A DNA stretch of 23,341 nucleotides from a virus. Under the pieces are notes generated by a model. The model was given only the letters and a program-made list of their open reading frames with translations. It made no database searches and was not told the origin of the DNA. Shown here piece by piece: positions 13,911 to 20,294 of this stretch. Position numbers and translations under genes: made by a program. Location of the stretch: positions 1 to 23,341 of the IMG/VR virus record IMGVR_UViG_3300027749_000484, one strand, 5' to 3'. Each line of letters starts with the position of its first letter. Position 1 is the first letter of the stretch.

Positions 13911-14931
13911 GAGACAGGCAGCCGGCAAGGCAGCCGGCGACGAGATCACGCTGATCGTCCGACGGATCGTCGCGGCACACCCGGACGCACCGGCTCGGAC
14001 GCTCGCCCGGCGGGTCGTCGAAGAGTGCAACGGGGCGATCACGCTTGAGCAGGCTCGGACGCGGGTGCGTCAGTCGCTCGGGGTGTCAGGGAACAAGCAC
14101 CGCAAGTCAATGTCTTCCAAAGACCTTTACCGCCCTCCGCGCCCCGCGGGAACGAAGATGGCGATGCCGCCGTCGCAGGCCGAGCCGTGGCTGCCGTTTG
14201 ACCTTGGCATCACGGGAAAGATCGGCATCCTGTCTGATATCCACGTGCCGTACCACGACGAGACGGCGCTGCGGGCCGCGGTCGATCACCTTCAGGGCGA
14301 GAAGATCGACGCCTTGCTCCTTAACGGCGATTGGGCCGACTTCTATTCGATCAGCCGGCACGAGAAGAATCCAAAGCTGCGGAACTTCCGCAACGAGCTG
14401 GCGGCCGGCCGCGATCTCCTGAAGTGGATGCGGCAGGAGTTTCCGAACATGCGGATCGTCGCCAAGCTCGGCAACCACGAGGAACGCTGGGAGAAGTGGC
14501 TCTGGGAGCACGCCCCGGAGATTTCCGACGATCCGATCATGGGGATCGACAATTGGTATGGATTCCACAATCTGGGTATTGAACTAGTAGCAGACAAGCG
14601 GATCATCCTCGCCGGTGCGTTGCCGATTCTGCACGGCCACGAAAAAGGCAACGGGATCAGCTCGCCGGTGAATCAGGCCCGCGGGGCTTTCATGCGGCTG
14701 CATCACACGGTGCTCGAGGGCCACGGGCACCGCACCTCGACACACTCTGAGCCCGACATGATGGGCAGCGAGACGGTGTGTTTCTCGACGGGATGTCTCT
14801 GTGACATGCGGCCGGCTTACGCACGGCTCAACAAATGGAATCAAGGCGCGGCGGTGGTGGAGGTCCACTCTGACCGCTCGTTCGACGTGGAGAACTTCCG
14901 CATCCAGAGCGGCAAGGTGAGGCAATCGTGA
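13903..14931 (+). CDS. Calcineurin-like metallophosphoesterase
   Basis: 342 residues from ATG 13903, overlapping the HExxH gene by 8 bases; GGGAGG lies at 13891-13895. The N-terminal ~65 residues are a helical domain resembling a small DNA-binding or terminase-small-subunit-like helix set (RRIVAAHPDAPARTLARRVVEE, ITLEQARTRVRQSLG). From about 105 the catalytic fold follows with the full motif series: SDIHVPYHD (D112, H114), NGDWADF (G142-D143), KLGNHEERW (GNHE 190-193), HGHEKG (244-249) and EGHGHRTST (GHGH 273-276). All metal ligands are present, so it should be an active phosphodiesterase or phosphatase. Phages carry such enzymes near DNA-processing or morphogenesis genes; the substrate is unknown. 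The gene order places it in the late operon. Confidence 0.9.
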   Translation: MAKRQAAGKAAGDEITLIVRRIVAAHPDAPARTLARRVVEECNGAITLEQARTRVRQSLGVSGNKHRKSMSSKDLYRPPRPAGTKMAMPPSQAEPWLPFDLGITGKIGILSDIHVPYHDETALRAAVDHLQGEKIDALLLNGDWADFYSISRHEKNPKLRNFRNELAAGRDLLKWMRQEFPNMRIVAKLGNHEERWEKWLWEHAPEISDDPIMGIDNWYGFHNLGIELVADKRIILAGALPILHGHEKGNGISSPVNQARGAFMRLHHTVLEGHGHRTSTHSEPDMMGSETVCFSTGCLCDMRPAYARLNKWNQGAAVVEVHSDRSFDVENFRIQSGKVRQS

Positions 14932-15725
14932 CAGACGCCGACCTCGTTACCATCGATCAACGCATCCAGAGGGCCGGTGCCGCCAACTGTTGGACGGGCA
15001 CACTCGGAAGCCTCGCTACCGACGCTCGTCGGCTGGTGCGGCACATTCAGGAGACAAGGCAAATGGCAGAGGAATACCCACAACGAATTGAAGTCCCGTG
15101 CAACACGTGCCGCGGAATCGTCGGGCTCGAGCCGACGTGCCCGTATTGCAACGGAGCCGGAAAGTATTGGAAGCGAAGCTCTCAGACTGAGCCGTGGAAG
15201 TACAGCTCCGAAGATCCGCCGTGCTTTCGCGCTGGCTTCGACGAAGCGACACACGAAAAAAGGGCGGCCGCAACGCTTGCCGCGGCCATCGCTGAACACT
15301 CGCGGCTCGCCAAGGAGCAGCTTTCTTACCCCGTTGATCACATCCTCCAGGGCGAGCGGGAGCTGAAGCATTTCACCGGCGACGAGATGGAGCCGGAGGC
15401 GACGTTGATCGAAGAGCCGGAAGGCCCCCCGGTGGCCGTGCAGCTTCTCGACACCGCACGGGCCGCGGTGCTCGATCGGCATCGGGTGTACGGCCCGCCG
15501 CAGGAGCATTTCGCACGGACGGTCGGCATGGTCAACAGCCTCTTTGCGTCGGTGCTGAAACGGCCGCTGACAACGTCCGATTGGGCTCGCATCATGCTCT
15601 TGGACAAGCTCTCCCGCGATCTCGGGCCGCGGCCGCATCCCGACAACGCTGTGGACCTAGCAGGCTACGCGGCCTGCCTTGCCGAGTGCCAGGCGTCCGT
15701 ACCCCCTGCCGGCGGCAACCCGTGA
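14928..15725 (+). CDS. Zinc-motif plus DUF6378-like phage protein
   Basis: 265 residues from GTG 14928 (GTGA overlap). Residues 58-78 hold a DnaJ-type pair, C-x-x-C-R-G (58-61) and C-x-x-C-N-G-A-G (71-74), suggesting one zinc site. The C-terminal ~80 residues (about 174-255) match the phage family I know as DUF6378: LLDTARAAVLDRHRVYGPPQEHFART, TTSDWARIMLLDKLSRDL, and DNAVDLAGYAACLAE, whose D-N-x-x-D-x-x-G-Y motif is characteristic. That family's function is unknown; it is often compared to nucleotide pyrophosphohydrolase-like helical folds. Here the two parts are fused. Residues ~80-170 look like a loosely conserved linker. An internal ATG at about 15063 could give a shorter product. Confidence 0.75.
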   Translation: MTDADLVTIDQRIQRAGAANCWTGTLGSLATDARRLVRHIQETRQMAEEYPQRIEVPCNTCRGIVGLEPTCPYCNGAGKYWKRSSQTEPWKYSSEDPPCFRAGFDEATHEKRAAATLAAAIAEHSRLAKEQLSYPVDHILQGERELKHFTGDEMEPEATLIEEPEGPPVAVQLLDTARAAVLDRHRVYGPPQEHFARTVGMVNSLFASVLKRPLTTSDWARIMLLDKLSRDLGPRPHPDNAVDLAGYAACLAECQASVPPAGGNP

Positions 15726-15750
15726 GCCGTAGCGTGGTGGGAGGTGACGC

Positions 15751-15990
15751 ATGATCTCACGGCCGACTCACTGGCGGACCGGCCCGAACGGCCGGGAAGC
15801 CGTGGCAGCCGCTGGGGACTTCGTGTCGCTGGAGCATCTGCTGCGGAGCTGCGAGAAGTCCGGCCGGATCACATCCCGGCCGGAGCGGACTGACCTTGAG
15901 CTTGAGGTGATTGCCTACCGGCTGGGGATGACGGTGGACGAAGTCCGGCGAGCGATAGCACGAGGACGCACGGAGATCACCGATGGCTGA
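15751..15990 (+). CDS. Small unknown protein, HTH-like C-terminus
   Basis: 79 residues from ATG 15751, with GGAGGTGAC at 15740-15748, an unusually good ribosome site. MISRPTHWRTGPNGREAVAAAGDFVSLEHLLRSCEKSGRITSRPERTDLELEVIAYRLGMTVDEVRRAIARGRTEITDG contains a C-terminal helical stretch with an L-G-M-T-V-D-E-V-R-R-A-I-A turn like the recognition half of a small DNA-binding helix-turn-helix. It overlaps the next gene by 8 bases. No family is recognised. It could be a regulator of late expression or a small virion component. Confidence 0.6.
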   Translation: MISRPTHWRTGPNGREAVAAAGDFVSLEHLLRSCEKSGRITSRPERTDLELEVIAYRLGMTVDEVRRAIARGRTEITDG

Positions 15991-16495
15991 CTCTCTCGAC
16001 GGGATCGTGACGACAACGACTAGCCTGACGCAGACCCAGACGGGCACCGTCGGCAGCTCGACGCGGGCTGTTTCCGTGTCGTCGGCAATGCCACTGAACA
16101 GCGTCTCGGGGCCGATTGTCGATCAGCTCTGGGTGAGCAACCGCTCTTTGGCGGTCGGGTCGTCCGAGACGCTCGACCTTCTGTCGCTCACCGACACGAT
16201 CCAGGGCGCGACCGGCATCCAGACCATGCGACAGGTCCGCCTTGTGCGGATCGAGAACAACGAAACGGTCACCGGCCCGCGGATCGTCGTCGGCCCGTCG
16301 GGGACGAACGGCTGGGGCCGTGTCGCCGGCGAGATCGGGCCGGGCGGCGAGTTGCTGGCCGTTCAGCAAACGCACGCATGGGGCGTGACGGCCACGGAAC
16401 GGGGCGTGACGATTCGCGCCACCGGGCCGACCGGCTCAGTCTCCTATTCAATCGTGATCGCGGGAACCGCCACCACCGGACCAGCGGGGTATTGA
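15983..16495 (+). CDS. Unknown virion-type protein, Thr/Ser-rich
   Basis: 170 residues from ATG 15983 (8-base overlap with the preceding gene). It is rich in T, S, G and V: SLDGIVTTTTSLTQTQTGTVGSSTRAVSVSSAMPLNSVSG, then a beta-type body (IVDQLWVSNRSLAVGSSETLDLLSLTDTIQGATG, QVRLVRIENNE, GPRIVVGPSGTNGWGRVAGEIGPGG, and TERGVTIRATGPTGSVSYSIVIAG). The 'D.L.LTD..G....T..R.VRLV.I.N' and 'N.W......I.PGG.L' strings look like the small beta-sandwich virion proteins found in phage tail-distal clusters. The clustered threonines could be glycosylation sites given the sugar cassette; that is only an idea. Confidence 0.65.
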   Translation: MADSLDGIVTTTTSLTQTQTGTVGSSTRAVSVSSAMPLNSVSGPIVDQLWVSNRSLAVGSSETLDLLSLTDTIQGATGIQTMRQVRLVRIENNETVTGPRIVVGPSGTNGWGRVAGEIGPGGELLAVQQTHAWGVTATERGVTIRATGPTGSVSYSIVIAGTATTGPAGY

Positions 16496-16496
16496 C

Positions 16497-16856
16497 ATGA
16501 CTCCAGACCAACTGCAATCCGCCGTCCTGACGTTTATCGCCTCCGCGCGGCTCAAGGCCGCCGGCGGGCTCACCGTCAGCGAGTTCGGCTCGCTGACCGT
16601 CGAGGTTATCCGCCTGGCGGTGGCCGGGCTCGACACGATCTCCAGCCTCGACGGGCCGGGGAAAAAGGCTTGGTCGCTGGCGTGCGTCGGCACGCTCTTC
16701 GACGCGGTCGCCGATTCCTGCGTGCCGTTCGTCGCCAAGCCCGTTTGGTGGATCGTCCGGCCGACGGTTCGCGCGCTGGTGCTGTCGGCGGCCGGCGGGG
16801 CGCTCGAGCAGATCCTGACGCTCACCCGTGCCGCCGCCCCGGAGCCGACCGCATGA
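16497..16856 (+). CDS. Small unknown protein, possible membrane-associated
   Basis: 119 residues from ATG 16497, one base after the previous stop; no clear Shine-Dalgarno is visible, so coupling to the upstream gene is likely. The N-terminal half is amphipathic helix (LQSAVLTFIASARLKAAGGLTVSEFGSLTVEVIRLAVAGLDTI). The C-terminal part, ACVGTLFDAVADSCVPFVAKPVWWIVRPTVRALVLSAAGGALEQIL, is hydrophobic with W-W and W-R pairs, consistent with membrane association but not with an unambiguous transmembrane span. It starts the block of small membrane-type genes, so a holin-associated or envelope role is possible. It ends with an ATGA overlap. Confidence 0.6.
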   Translation: MTPDQLQSAVLTFIASARLKAAGGLTVSEFGSLTVEVIRLAVAGLDTISSLDGPGKKAWSLACVGTLFDAVADSCVPFVAKPVWWIVRPTVRALVLSAAGGALEQILTLTRAAAPEPTA

Positions 16857-17467
16857 CCACCGCCGCTCTCCTCGCCGCCGCCGCGGTGGCCTACCTGCTC
16901 TGGACCCGCCCAGCGGTCGCGCCCGCGCTGCCGCAACTGCCGCCACTGTCGCCCATCATCCCGCCCGGAATCATGCCGCTGGGGATGCCAGGGGCAGCGG
17001 CTGCCGGCGGCCCGCACCCGCTCACGCTCCTGGCGATCCTGGCCGCGGGGGCGATGATTGCGTTCTCGATTCTGGAATCTAGAACGCCGCCGCCTGTTCC
17101 CGGCCCCGCGCCGGTGGTCGGGCTCGATCTCCGAGGCCGGTTCGTTGGGCCGGACGCCGCGACCGACGCCTCAACCACTGCCGCCCTCCTCGAGGAGCTG
17201 GCCGGCGCGATCGAGTGGGACGGGCAGCAGGCCGAGCCCCGGCTCCGCACCGGGGCCGCCTTCGACGATCTCCGCCGGTCGGCTCGGGAGCTGCGGACGC
17301 GCGGCGTCTCGCTCGGGGCTCGGCAGCCGGCCGTCCGCGACGAGATCAAACGGTTCCTCGATGCAGAGGCCGGCACCGAAGGCGGGCCGGTCGATGGTGC
17401 CGCCCGTGCGAAGTGGGTGAGGGCTTACCGGGCCGTGTCGGCCGCAGCGGCGGAGGCGACCCGATGA
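16853..17467 (+). CDS. Two-segment membrane protein, possible holin-type
   Basis: 204 residues from ATG 16853 (ATGA overlap with the previous gene); the in-frame extension upstream is a shadow. Two hydrophobic segments are seen: residues 2-17 (TTAALLAAAAVAYLLW) and about 57-73 (LTLLAILAAGAMIAFSIL), separated by a Pro-rich loop (PALPQLPPLSPIIPPGIMPLG). The remaining 130 residues are cytoplasmic-looking with charged helices (ALLEELAGAIEWDGQQ, FDDLRRSARELRTRG, VRDEIKRFLDA). Topology and position just before the peptidase suggest an envelope or lysis protein. It is much longer than classical holins because of the C-terminal tail, so that role is tentative. Confidence 0.65.
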   Translation: MTTAALLAAAAVAYLLWTRPAVAPALPQLPPLSPIIPPGIMPLGMPGAAAAGGPHPLTLLAILAAGAMIAFSILESRTPPPVPGPAPVVGLDLRGRFVGPDAATDASTTAALLEELAGAIEWDGQQAEPRLRTGAAFDDLRRSARELRTRGVSLGARQPAVRDEIKRFLDAEAGTEGGPVDGAARAKWVRAYRAVSAAAAEATR

Positions 17468-18588
17468 CCGCTCGCCAACGCACCGTCTGGACCTGGAGCG
17501 CCGTTGGCTTCGTCGTGTTCGCGGCGATCGTCGGCGCGCTCGTCGAGCGGGCCACGCACCGGCTCGCCGCTGGGGTTGAGAGCAGGTTCGGGTACACGCC
17601 GAATCCTGAAGGCACGAGAGAGTTCCTGGCCGAACTGGATCAGCCAGAGTTCAAGGGCGCGGCACCTGACGTGTTGCGAAACGCCAAGGGACGCGACACG
17701 TTCCTTTTTCGCCATGCCGATCGGGCACACCGCGCCGTCTACGGCCGCCCGTTTGAAGCGTGGAATCAAGGCAACCACGGTTCCTGCGTCTCGTTCGGGT
17801 GGGCTATGGGATCGTTCGTCGGCCAGGCCGTGGACTGGACCGAGGGAGAGTTGTCCGACCCGCCGAAGCTCGTCGCCACCGAACCGATCTACGGCGGCAG
17901 TCGGACCGCTGGCAGGCTCCCGCCGATCACGTTTGCAGGATATTCAGACGGCTCTTACGGGGCCGCAGCGGCCCGCTGGGTGGTCGGCACAAAGGCCGGC
18001 GTCGGCGGCATCCTCTACCGCCAGAAGTACGGGGCGATCGATCTCTCGACCTACGACATCTCGCTGTCGAAGGAGTGGGGGGCGAACGGCGTTCCGGCCG
18101 CTCTGGCAAAGCAGGCGACCGATCACACCGCCCAGGGCGTCGCCCTCTGCGACTCATGGGACTCGCTGGCGGCCGCGATCGAGAACGGCATGCCGGTGCC
18201 GATCTGCTCCAACGTCGGCTTTGCCGCGACCAACGTGAGGGACGCTGACGGGTTCCTTCCTCGAGGTGGCAACTGGTCCCACTGCATGGTCGTGATCGGC
18301 ATTCGGTACAAGGTCAACGGAAGCCCGCGAGACGGTGCTCTCGTTTGTAATTCTTGGGGATCGTCGTGGGTGCGAGGAGGCCGTTTTCCTGCGGACATGC
18401 CAGAGGGCTGTTTTTGGGCTGACCGCAAGGACATCGAAGCCATCCTGGCCCAGGGCGATTCGTTCGTCATCGCCGGCGTGAACGGGTGGAAGGCCCGCGA
18501 CCTTGACAACGGCGCGTGGCTCCAGCCTGCCGCCGCTCGCCCGCAACCCGCCCGCATCATTGCCAGCGTCTACTCTCTCGCCCCGTGA
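17464..18588 (+). CDS. Membrane-anchored papain-like (C1-type) cysteine peptidase homologue
   Basis: 374 residues from ATG 17464 (ATGA overlap). An uncleaved signal anchor is likely at residues 9-28 (WTWSAVGFVVFAAIVGALVE). The C1-fold catalytic order is visible: Q102 and C108 in NQGNHGSC (oxyanion Gln and nucleophile Cys), H273 in NWSHCMVVIG, and N296 in LVCNSWGSSWVRGG. This matches papain's Q-C-H-N order and its NSWG motif. The region between Cys and His (~165 residues) has the expected spacing. Papain-like enzymes are rare in phage late regions, where amidases or CHAP domains are usual. Sitting among small membrane proteins, it may be an endolysin replacement, an envelope protease, or an entry protein. 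Activity is inferred from motifs. Confidence 0.8.
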   Translation: MTARQRTVWTWSAVGFVVFAAIVGALVERATHRLAAGVESRFGYTPNPEGTREFLAELDQPEFKGAAPDVLRNAKGRDTFLFRHADRAHRAVYGRPFEAWNQGNHGSCVSFGWAMGSFVGQAVDWTEGELSDPPKLVATEPIYGGSRTAGRLPPITFAGYSDGSYGAAAARWVVGTKAGVGGILYRQKYGAIDLSTYDISLSKEWGANGVPAALAKQATDHTAQGVALCDSWDSLAAAIENGMPVPICSNVGFAATNVRDADGFLPRGGNWSHCMVVIGIRYKVNGSPRDGALVCNSWGSSWVRGGRFPADMPEGCFWADRKDIEAILAQGDSFVIAGVNGWKARDLDNGAWLQPAAARPQPARIIASVYSLAP

Positions 18589-18595
18589 GGCCGCC

Positions 18596-18868
18596 ATGAT
18601 CCTCGACCGCCGCCTTGTCGCCATCATCGTCGTCACCCTCGCCGTCGGCTGGTGGCTGGGATCCAGCCCCTCGAGCCCGATCAACCCGACGCCCCAACGG
18701 CCGGTCCTCGCCGCCGTCGGCCGGATGGCCCGGATCGCGGCCCGGCTCGGCCTGTGGATGGCGATGGCGGCCGAGCCCGCCCCGCAGCTCGAGCGGCAGC
18801 AGATCGTCAGAAGCCCGGCGGTCGACGCCGCCGGGAATCGAGTGGTAGATCACGGGGAGGGCTGGTGA
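18596..18868 (+). CDS. Small one-span membrane protein
   Basis: 90 residues from ATG 18596, eight bases after the peptidase stop, with a weak GAGG upstream. An N-terminal hydrophobic segment (LVAIIVVTLAVGWWLGS, residues 7-23) is followed by a Ser/Pro linker and a second moderately hydrophobic stretch (ILARLGLWMAMAA-like, AARLGLWMAMAAEPA). The end is polar. Such short signal-anchor proteins in the lysis region of phages are typical of holin/spanin accessories, but there is no motif to decide. It overlaps the next gene by one base (TGATG). Confidence 0.6.
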   Translation: MILDRRLVAIIVVTLAVGWWLGSSPSSPINPTPQRPVLAAVGRMARIAARLGLWMAMAAEPAPQLERQQIVRSPAVDAAGNRVVDHGEGW

Positions 18869-19017
18869 TGGACCCGATTCTTCTCGAGATCGTCCTGTGG
18901 GTCGGCGGGCTTGCCGCCGTCGGCAGCGCTGTCGGCGTGACCCTAGTTCTCGCTGCGTGGTGGCTGTTCGCGCGGCTCTCAGCGTGGTTCGACCACGATG
19001 AAGGAGGAAGCCAGTGA
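18868..19017 (+). CDS. 49-residue membrane protein, possible holin
   Basis: 49 residues from ATG 18868 (TGATG junction). One strong transmembrane helix covers residues 4-35 (ILLEIVLWVGGLAAVGSAVGV through VLAAWWLFARL), with an acidic and polar end (FDHDEGGSQ). Preceding base string GGGGAGG supplies a ribosome site. A very short single-span protein between the peptidase and a Cys-rich protein is consistent with a holin or antiholin, but many small phage membrane proteins look the same. It is coupled by a GTGA overlap to the next gene. Confidence 0.55.
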   Translation: MDPILLEIVLWVGGLAAVGSAVGVTLVLAAWWLFARLSAWFDHDEGGSQ

Positions 19018-19286
19018 CCATCTACCGCTCCCTCCTCGCCTGGCTCGCCGCCCTCTCCGCCGATCCTGCGGAGATCGACCGCGAGCCTCCGCGCGCCGCC
19101 GCGGCCGTGGCTGCGGCCTATGCAAGTTTTGCCCCCGAAACTTCACCAGCGCCGCCGCCTATTCAAGTTTGCGGCTGCGGCGGGAAGTGTGCCAACGGCA
19201 TCTATCGACCCGACGGCAAGATCGAAATGAAGTGCGAGAAGGACTGCCCCTGCTCGTGCCGCAAAATCCCCTCCCCCGGACGCTGA
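19014..19286 (+). CDS. Small Cys-rich protein at end of late operon
   Basis: 90 residues from GTG 19014 (GTGA overlap; AAGGAGGAA immediately upstream). The N-terminal half is helical (TIYRSLLAWLAALSADPAEIDREPPRAAAAVAAAYASF), then a Pro-rich hinge, then a Cys cluster CGCGGKC near 53-59 and CEKDCPCSC near 74-82, eight Cys within 30 residues. It is probably a zinc- or disulfide-stabilised knuckle. 'ADPAxIDREPPRAAAAVAAAYAxF' resembles small proteins seen beside phage lysis genes in planctomycete-like phages, from memory. No function is known. It is the last plus-strand gene before the convergent minus operon. Confidence 0.65.
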   Translation: MTIYRSLLAWLAALSADPAEIDREPPRAAAAVAAAYASFAPETSPAPPPIQVCGCGGKCANGIYRPDGKIEMKCEKDCPCSCRKIPSPGR

Positions 19287-19293
19287 CGCTCAT

Positions 19294-19303
19294 GCCCGCG
19301 GGC
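19294..19303. other. Palindrome between convergent operons
   Basis: GCCCGCGGGC is a perfect 10-base palindrome between the stop of the last plus-strand late gene (19286) and the stop of the minus-strand HTH gene (19333). The spacer is only 46 bases and G/C-rich with no T-run on either strand, so a bidirectional terminator is possible but not supported by a U-tract. Confidence 0.25.
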
Positions 19304-19332
19304 GGGCGTCGCGCCGGGGGAGGTGGACTGGG

Positions 19333-19533
19333 TTAGGATTTCCGCGGTCGCCCCATCCCCGGAACAGCCACAATTTTCGCAACGTCGCTCCGGTGGACGA
19401 ATACGGTGCCGTCGATCTCGACGCTCGGGACCGTGCCGGCCTTCACGAGCCGGTAGGCCAGGGCGCGGCTCACGCCGGCGAGCGTGGCCGCAGTGGACGG
19501 CCGGATGTAGTCGGTGGTGTTGATGCTGGTCAT
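19333..19533 (-). CDS. Excisionase-like helix-turn-helix protein
   Basis: 66 residues from ATG 19533 (minus strand), with GAGGG a few bases upstream. The longer in-frame extension is a shadow of the upstream gene. MTSINTTDYIRPSTAATLAGVSRALAYRLVKAGTVPSVEIDGTVFVHRSDVAKIV is a winged-helix/HTH_17 (MerR-like, excisionase) fold: the S-T-A-A-T-L-A-G-V-S-R-A-L-A-Y-R-L-V helix-turn-helix, then a wing with V-x-I-D-G-T-V-F-V and DVAKI. This is the usual shape of phage Xis/recombination directionality factors or small regulators. It overlaps the preceding gene (ATGA) in the minus operon beside the integrase, which supports either role. Xis is a guess. Confidence 0.8.
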   Translation of the reverse strand: MTSINTTDYIRPSTAATLAGVSRALAYRLVKAGTVPSVEIDGTVFVHRSDVAKIVAVPGMGRPRKS

Positions 19534-19793
19534 CGCTGACCCTCTGCAATCGATTCCCAATGCCGCAGCTTGTCGGCGTCGAGCGAAAAAGCGTATCCGA
19601 TTTCTCGATGGCTTCCGTTGGCGTTCACGAGTCGCCCACGCAGGCCGTTCTTGCCGCTCATGCGGGCTTGGCAGTGGCAGACGCCGCCCTTCGCCTTGCT
19701 CGCGTCTCCCTCGATCCGTTCGACGGAGAGCGTCGGGTCGGCTGCTACGGTGCAAATCGTCCGCCACGTGGTGGTGATCTTGGTCGTGGTCAT
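19530..19793 (-). CDS. Small unknown protein of integrase-side operon
   Basis: 87 residues from ATG 19793 (minus strand), with AAGGAAAAGGAA upstream. MTTTKITTTWRTICTVAADPTLSVERIEGDASKAKGGVCHCQARMSGKNGLRGRLVNANGSHREIGYAFSLDADKLRHWESIAEGQR is a compact beta-type sequence with a C-x-C pair near residues 39-41 and a C-terminal helix. No family is recognised. It is the second gene of the minus operon, after the hairpin at 19821-19847, and overlaps the HTH gene by four bases, so the two are translated together. It may be a partner or modulator of that DNA-binding protein. Confidence 0.7.
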   Translation of the reverse strand: MTTTKITTTWRTICTVAADPTLSVERIEGDASKAKGGVCHCQARMSGKNGLRGRLVNANGSHREIGYAFSLDADKLRHWESIAEGQR

Positions 19794-19820
19794 CGTGTCG
19801 TTCCTTTTCCTTGTGGTGTG

Positions 19821-19847
19821 ACCCGCCCGGCGAAGTGCCGGGCGGGT
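19821..19847 (-). other. Perfect 11-bp stem-loop between minus-operon genes
   Basis: ACCCGCCCGGC (19821-19831), loop GAAGT, GCCGGGCGGGT (19837-19847): every base of the 11-bp stem pairs. On the minus strand it lies between the stop of the zinc-motif gene (19856) and the start of the next gene (19793). No T-run follows in either direction, so it is more likely an RNA-stability or partial-termination element than a classic terminator. Confidence 0.6.
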
Positions 19848-19855
19848 GGGGCGGG

Positions 19856-20179
19856 TCAGGCTGCACTCATTTCGTAGTTGTCAACAATTTTCCGAAGGTT
19901 ACCGCATCCGTTCTTGATCTGATATTCGTCTTCGGCCGTCAGCGTAATCGCCGGGAACCGATTCCCGAACTCTGCCATCCGGAACTCTTGCGCCTCTTGC
20001 AGCGTGCAGCAGTGCATCGCGTTGATCGGGCTGAACTTGCTCTGCTTATTGACCCGGAAAGCAACCTTGCCGGTTCCGTCGCAGGTAAAGCAAATCCCGT
20101 TAGCAATTCCAGAAAACGCAGCGATGTAGCCCGACCCGCCGCACTTGTAGCATTCGCAGGTCTTCGTTTCGCTTTCCAT
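19856..20179 (-). CDS. DnaJ-type zinc-motif protein, first gene of minus operon
   Basis: 107 residues from ATG 20179 (minus strand), behind the strong AGGAGAGGA. An earlier in-frame start at 20245 would lie within the promoter and is rejected. Two DnaJ-like repeats are visible: C-Y-K-C-G-G-S-G at 10-17 and C-F-T-C-D-G-T-G at 30-37, likely binding one or two zinc ions. The C-terminal 50 residues (LQEAQEFRMAEFGNRFPAITLTAEDEYQIKNGCGNLRKIVDNYEM) are a small alpha-beta segment I do not recognise. Zinc-ribbon proteins like this are common and unassigned in phage early regions. A sigma70-like promoter with an internal palindrome lies ~40 bases upstream, so expression is likely repressible. Confidence 0.75.
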   Translation of the reverse strand: MESETKTCECYKCGGSGYIAAFSGIANGICFTCDGTGKVAFRVNKQSKFSPINAMHCCTLQEAQEFRMAEFGNRFPAITLTAEDEYQIKNGCGNLRKIVDNYEMSAA

Positions 20180-20217
20180 CGTTCCTCTCCTTGGTGGTGT
20201 CGTTCTCGTCTGCGTGT

Positions 20218-20245
20218 AGTATAGACGATCGTCCATTGTGGTCAA
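20218..20245 (-). promoter_or_regulatory. Sigma70-like promoter for the minus operon
   Basis: On the minus strand TTGACC (20245-20240) and TATACT (20223-20218) are separated by 16 bases; five of six match in the -35 and five of six in the -10. Initiation near 20211 would give a ~30-base leader to the ATG at 20179 with its strong Shine-Dalgarno. The match is the best promoter-like sequence I see in the window. Confidence 0.65.
20224..20233. promoter_or_regulatory. Palindromic operator candidate in promoter spacer
   Basis: GACGATCGTC is a perfect 10-base palindrome occupying the promoter spacer directly against the -10 of the minus operon. A repressor bound here would block RNA polymerase, making this the likely control point for the integrase-side operon. 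The binding protein is unknown. Confidence 0.45.
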
Positions 20246-20294
20246 GTGGGGTGAGAAAGATTTTTTTGGGGGCGGTTTTCCGCGTGGAAACAGC

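Noticed and set aside
20250-20294. T-run and small stem downstream of int as a terminator
   Set aside because: The T7 run is on the wrong strand and on the wrong side of the stem for an integrase terminator.
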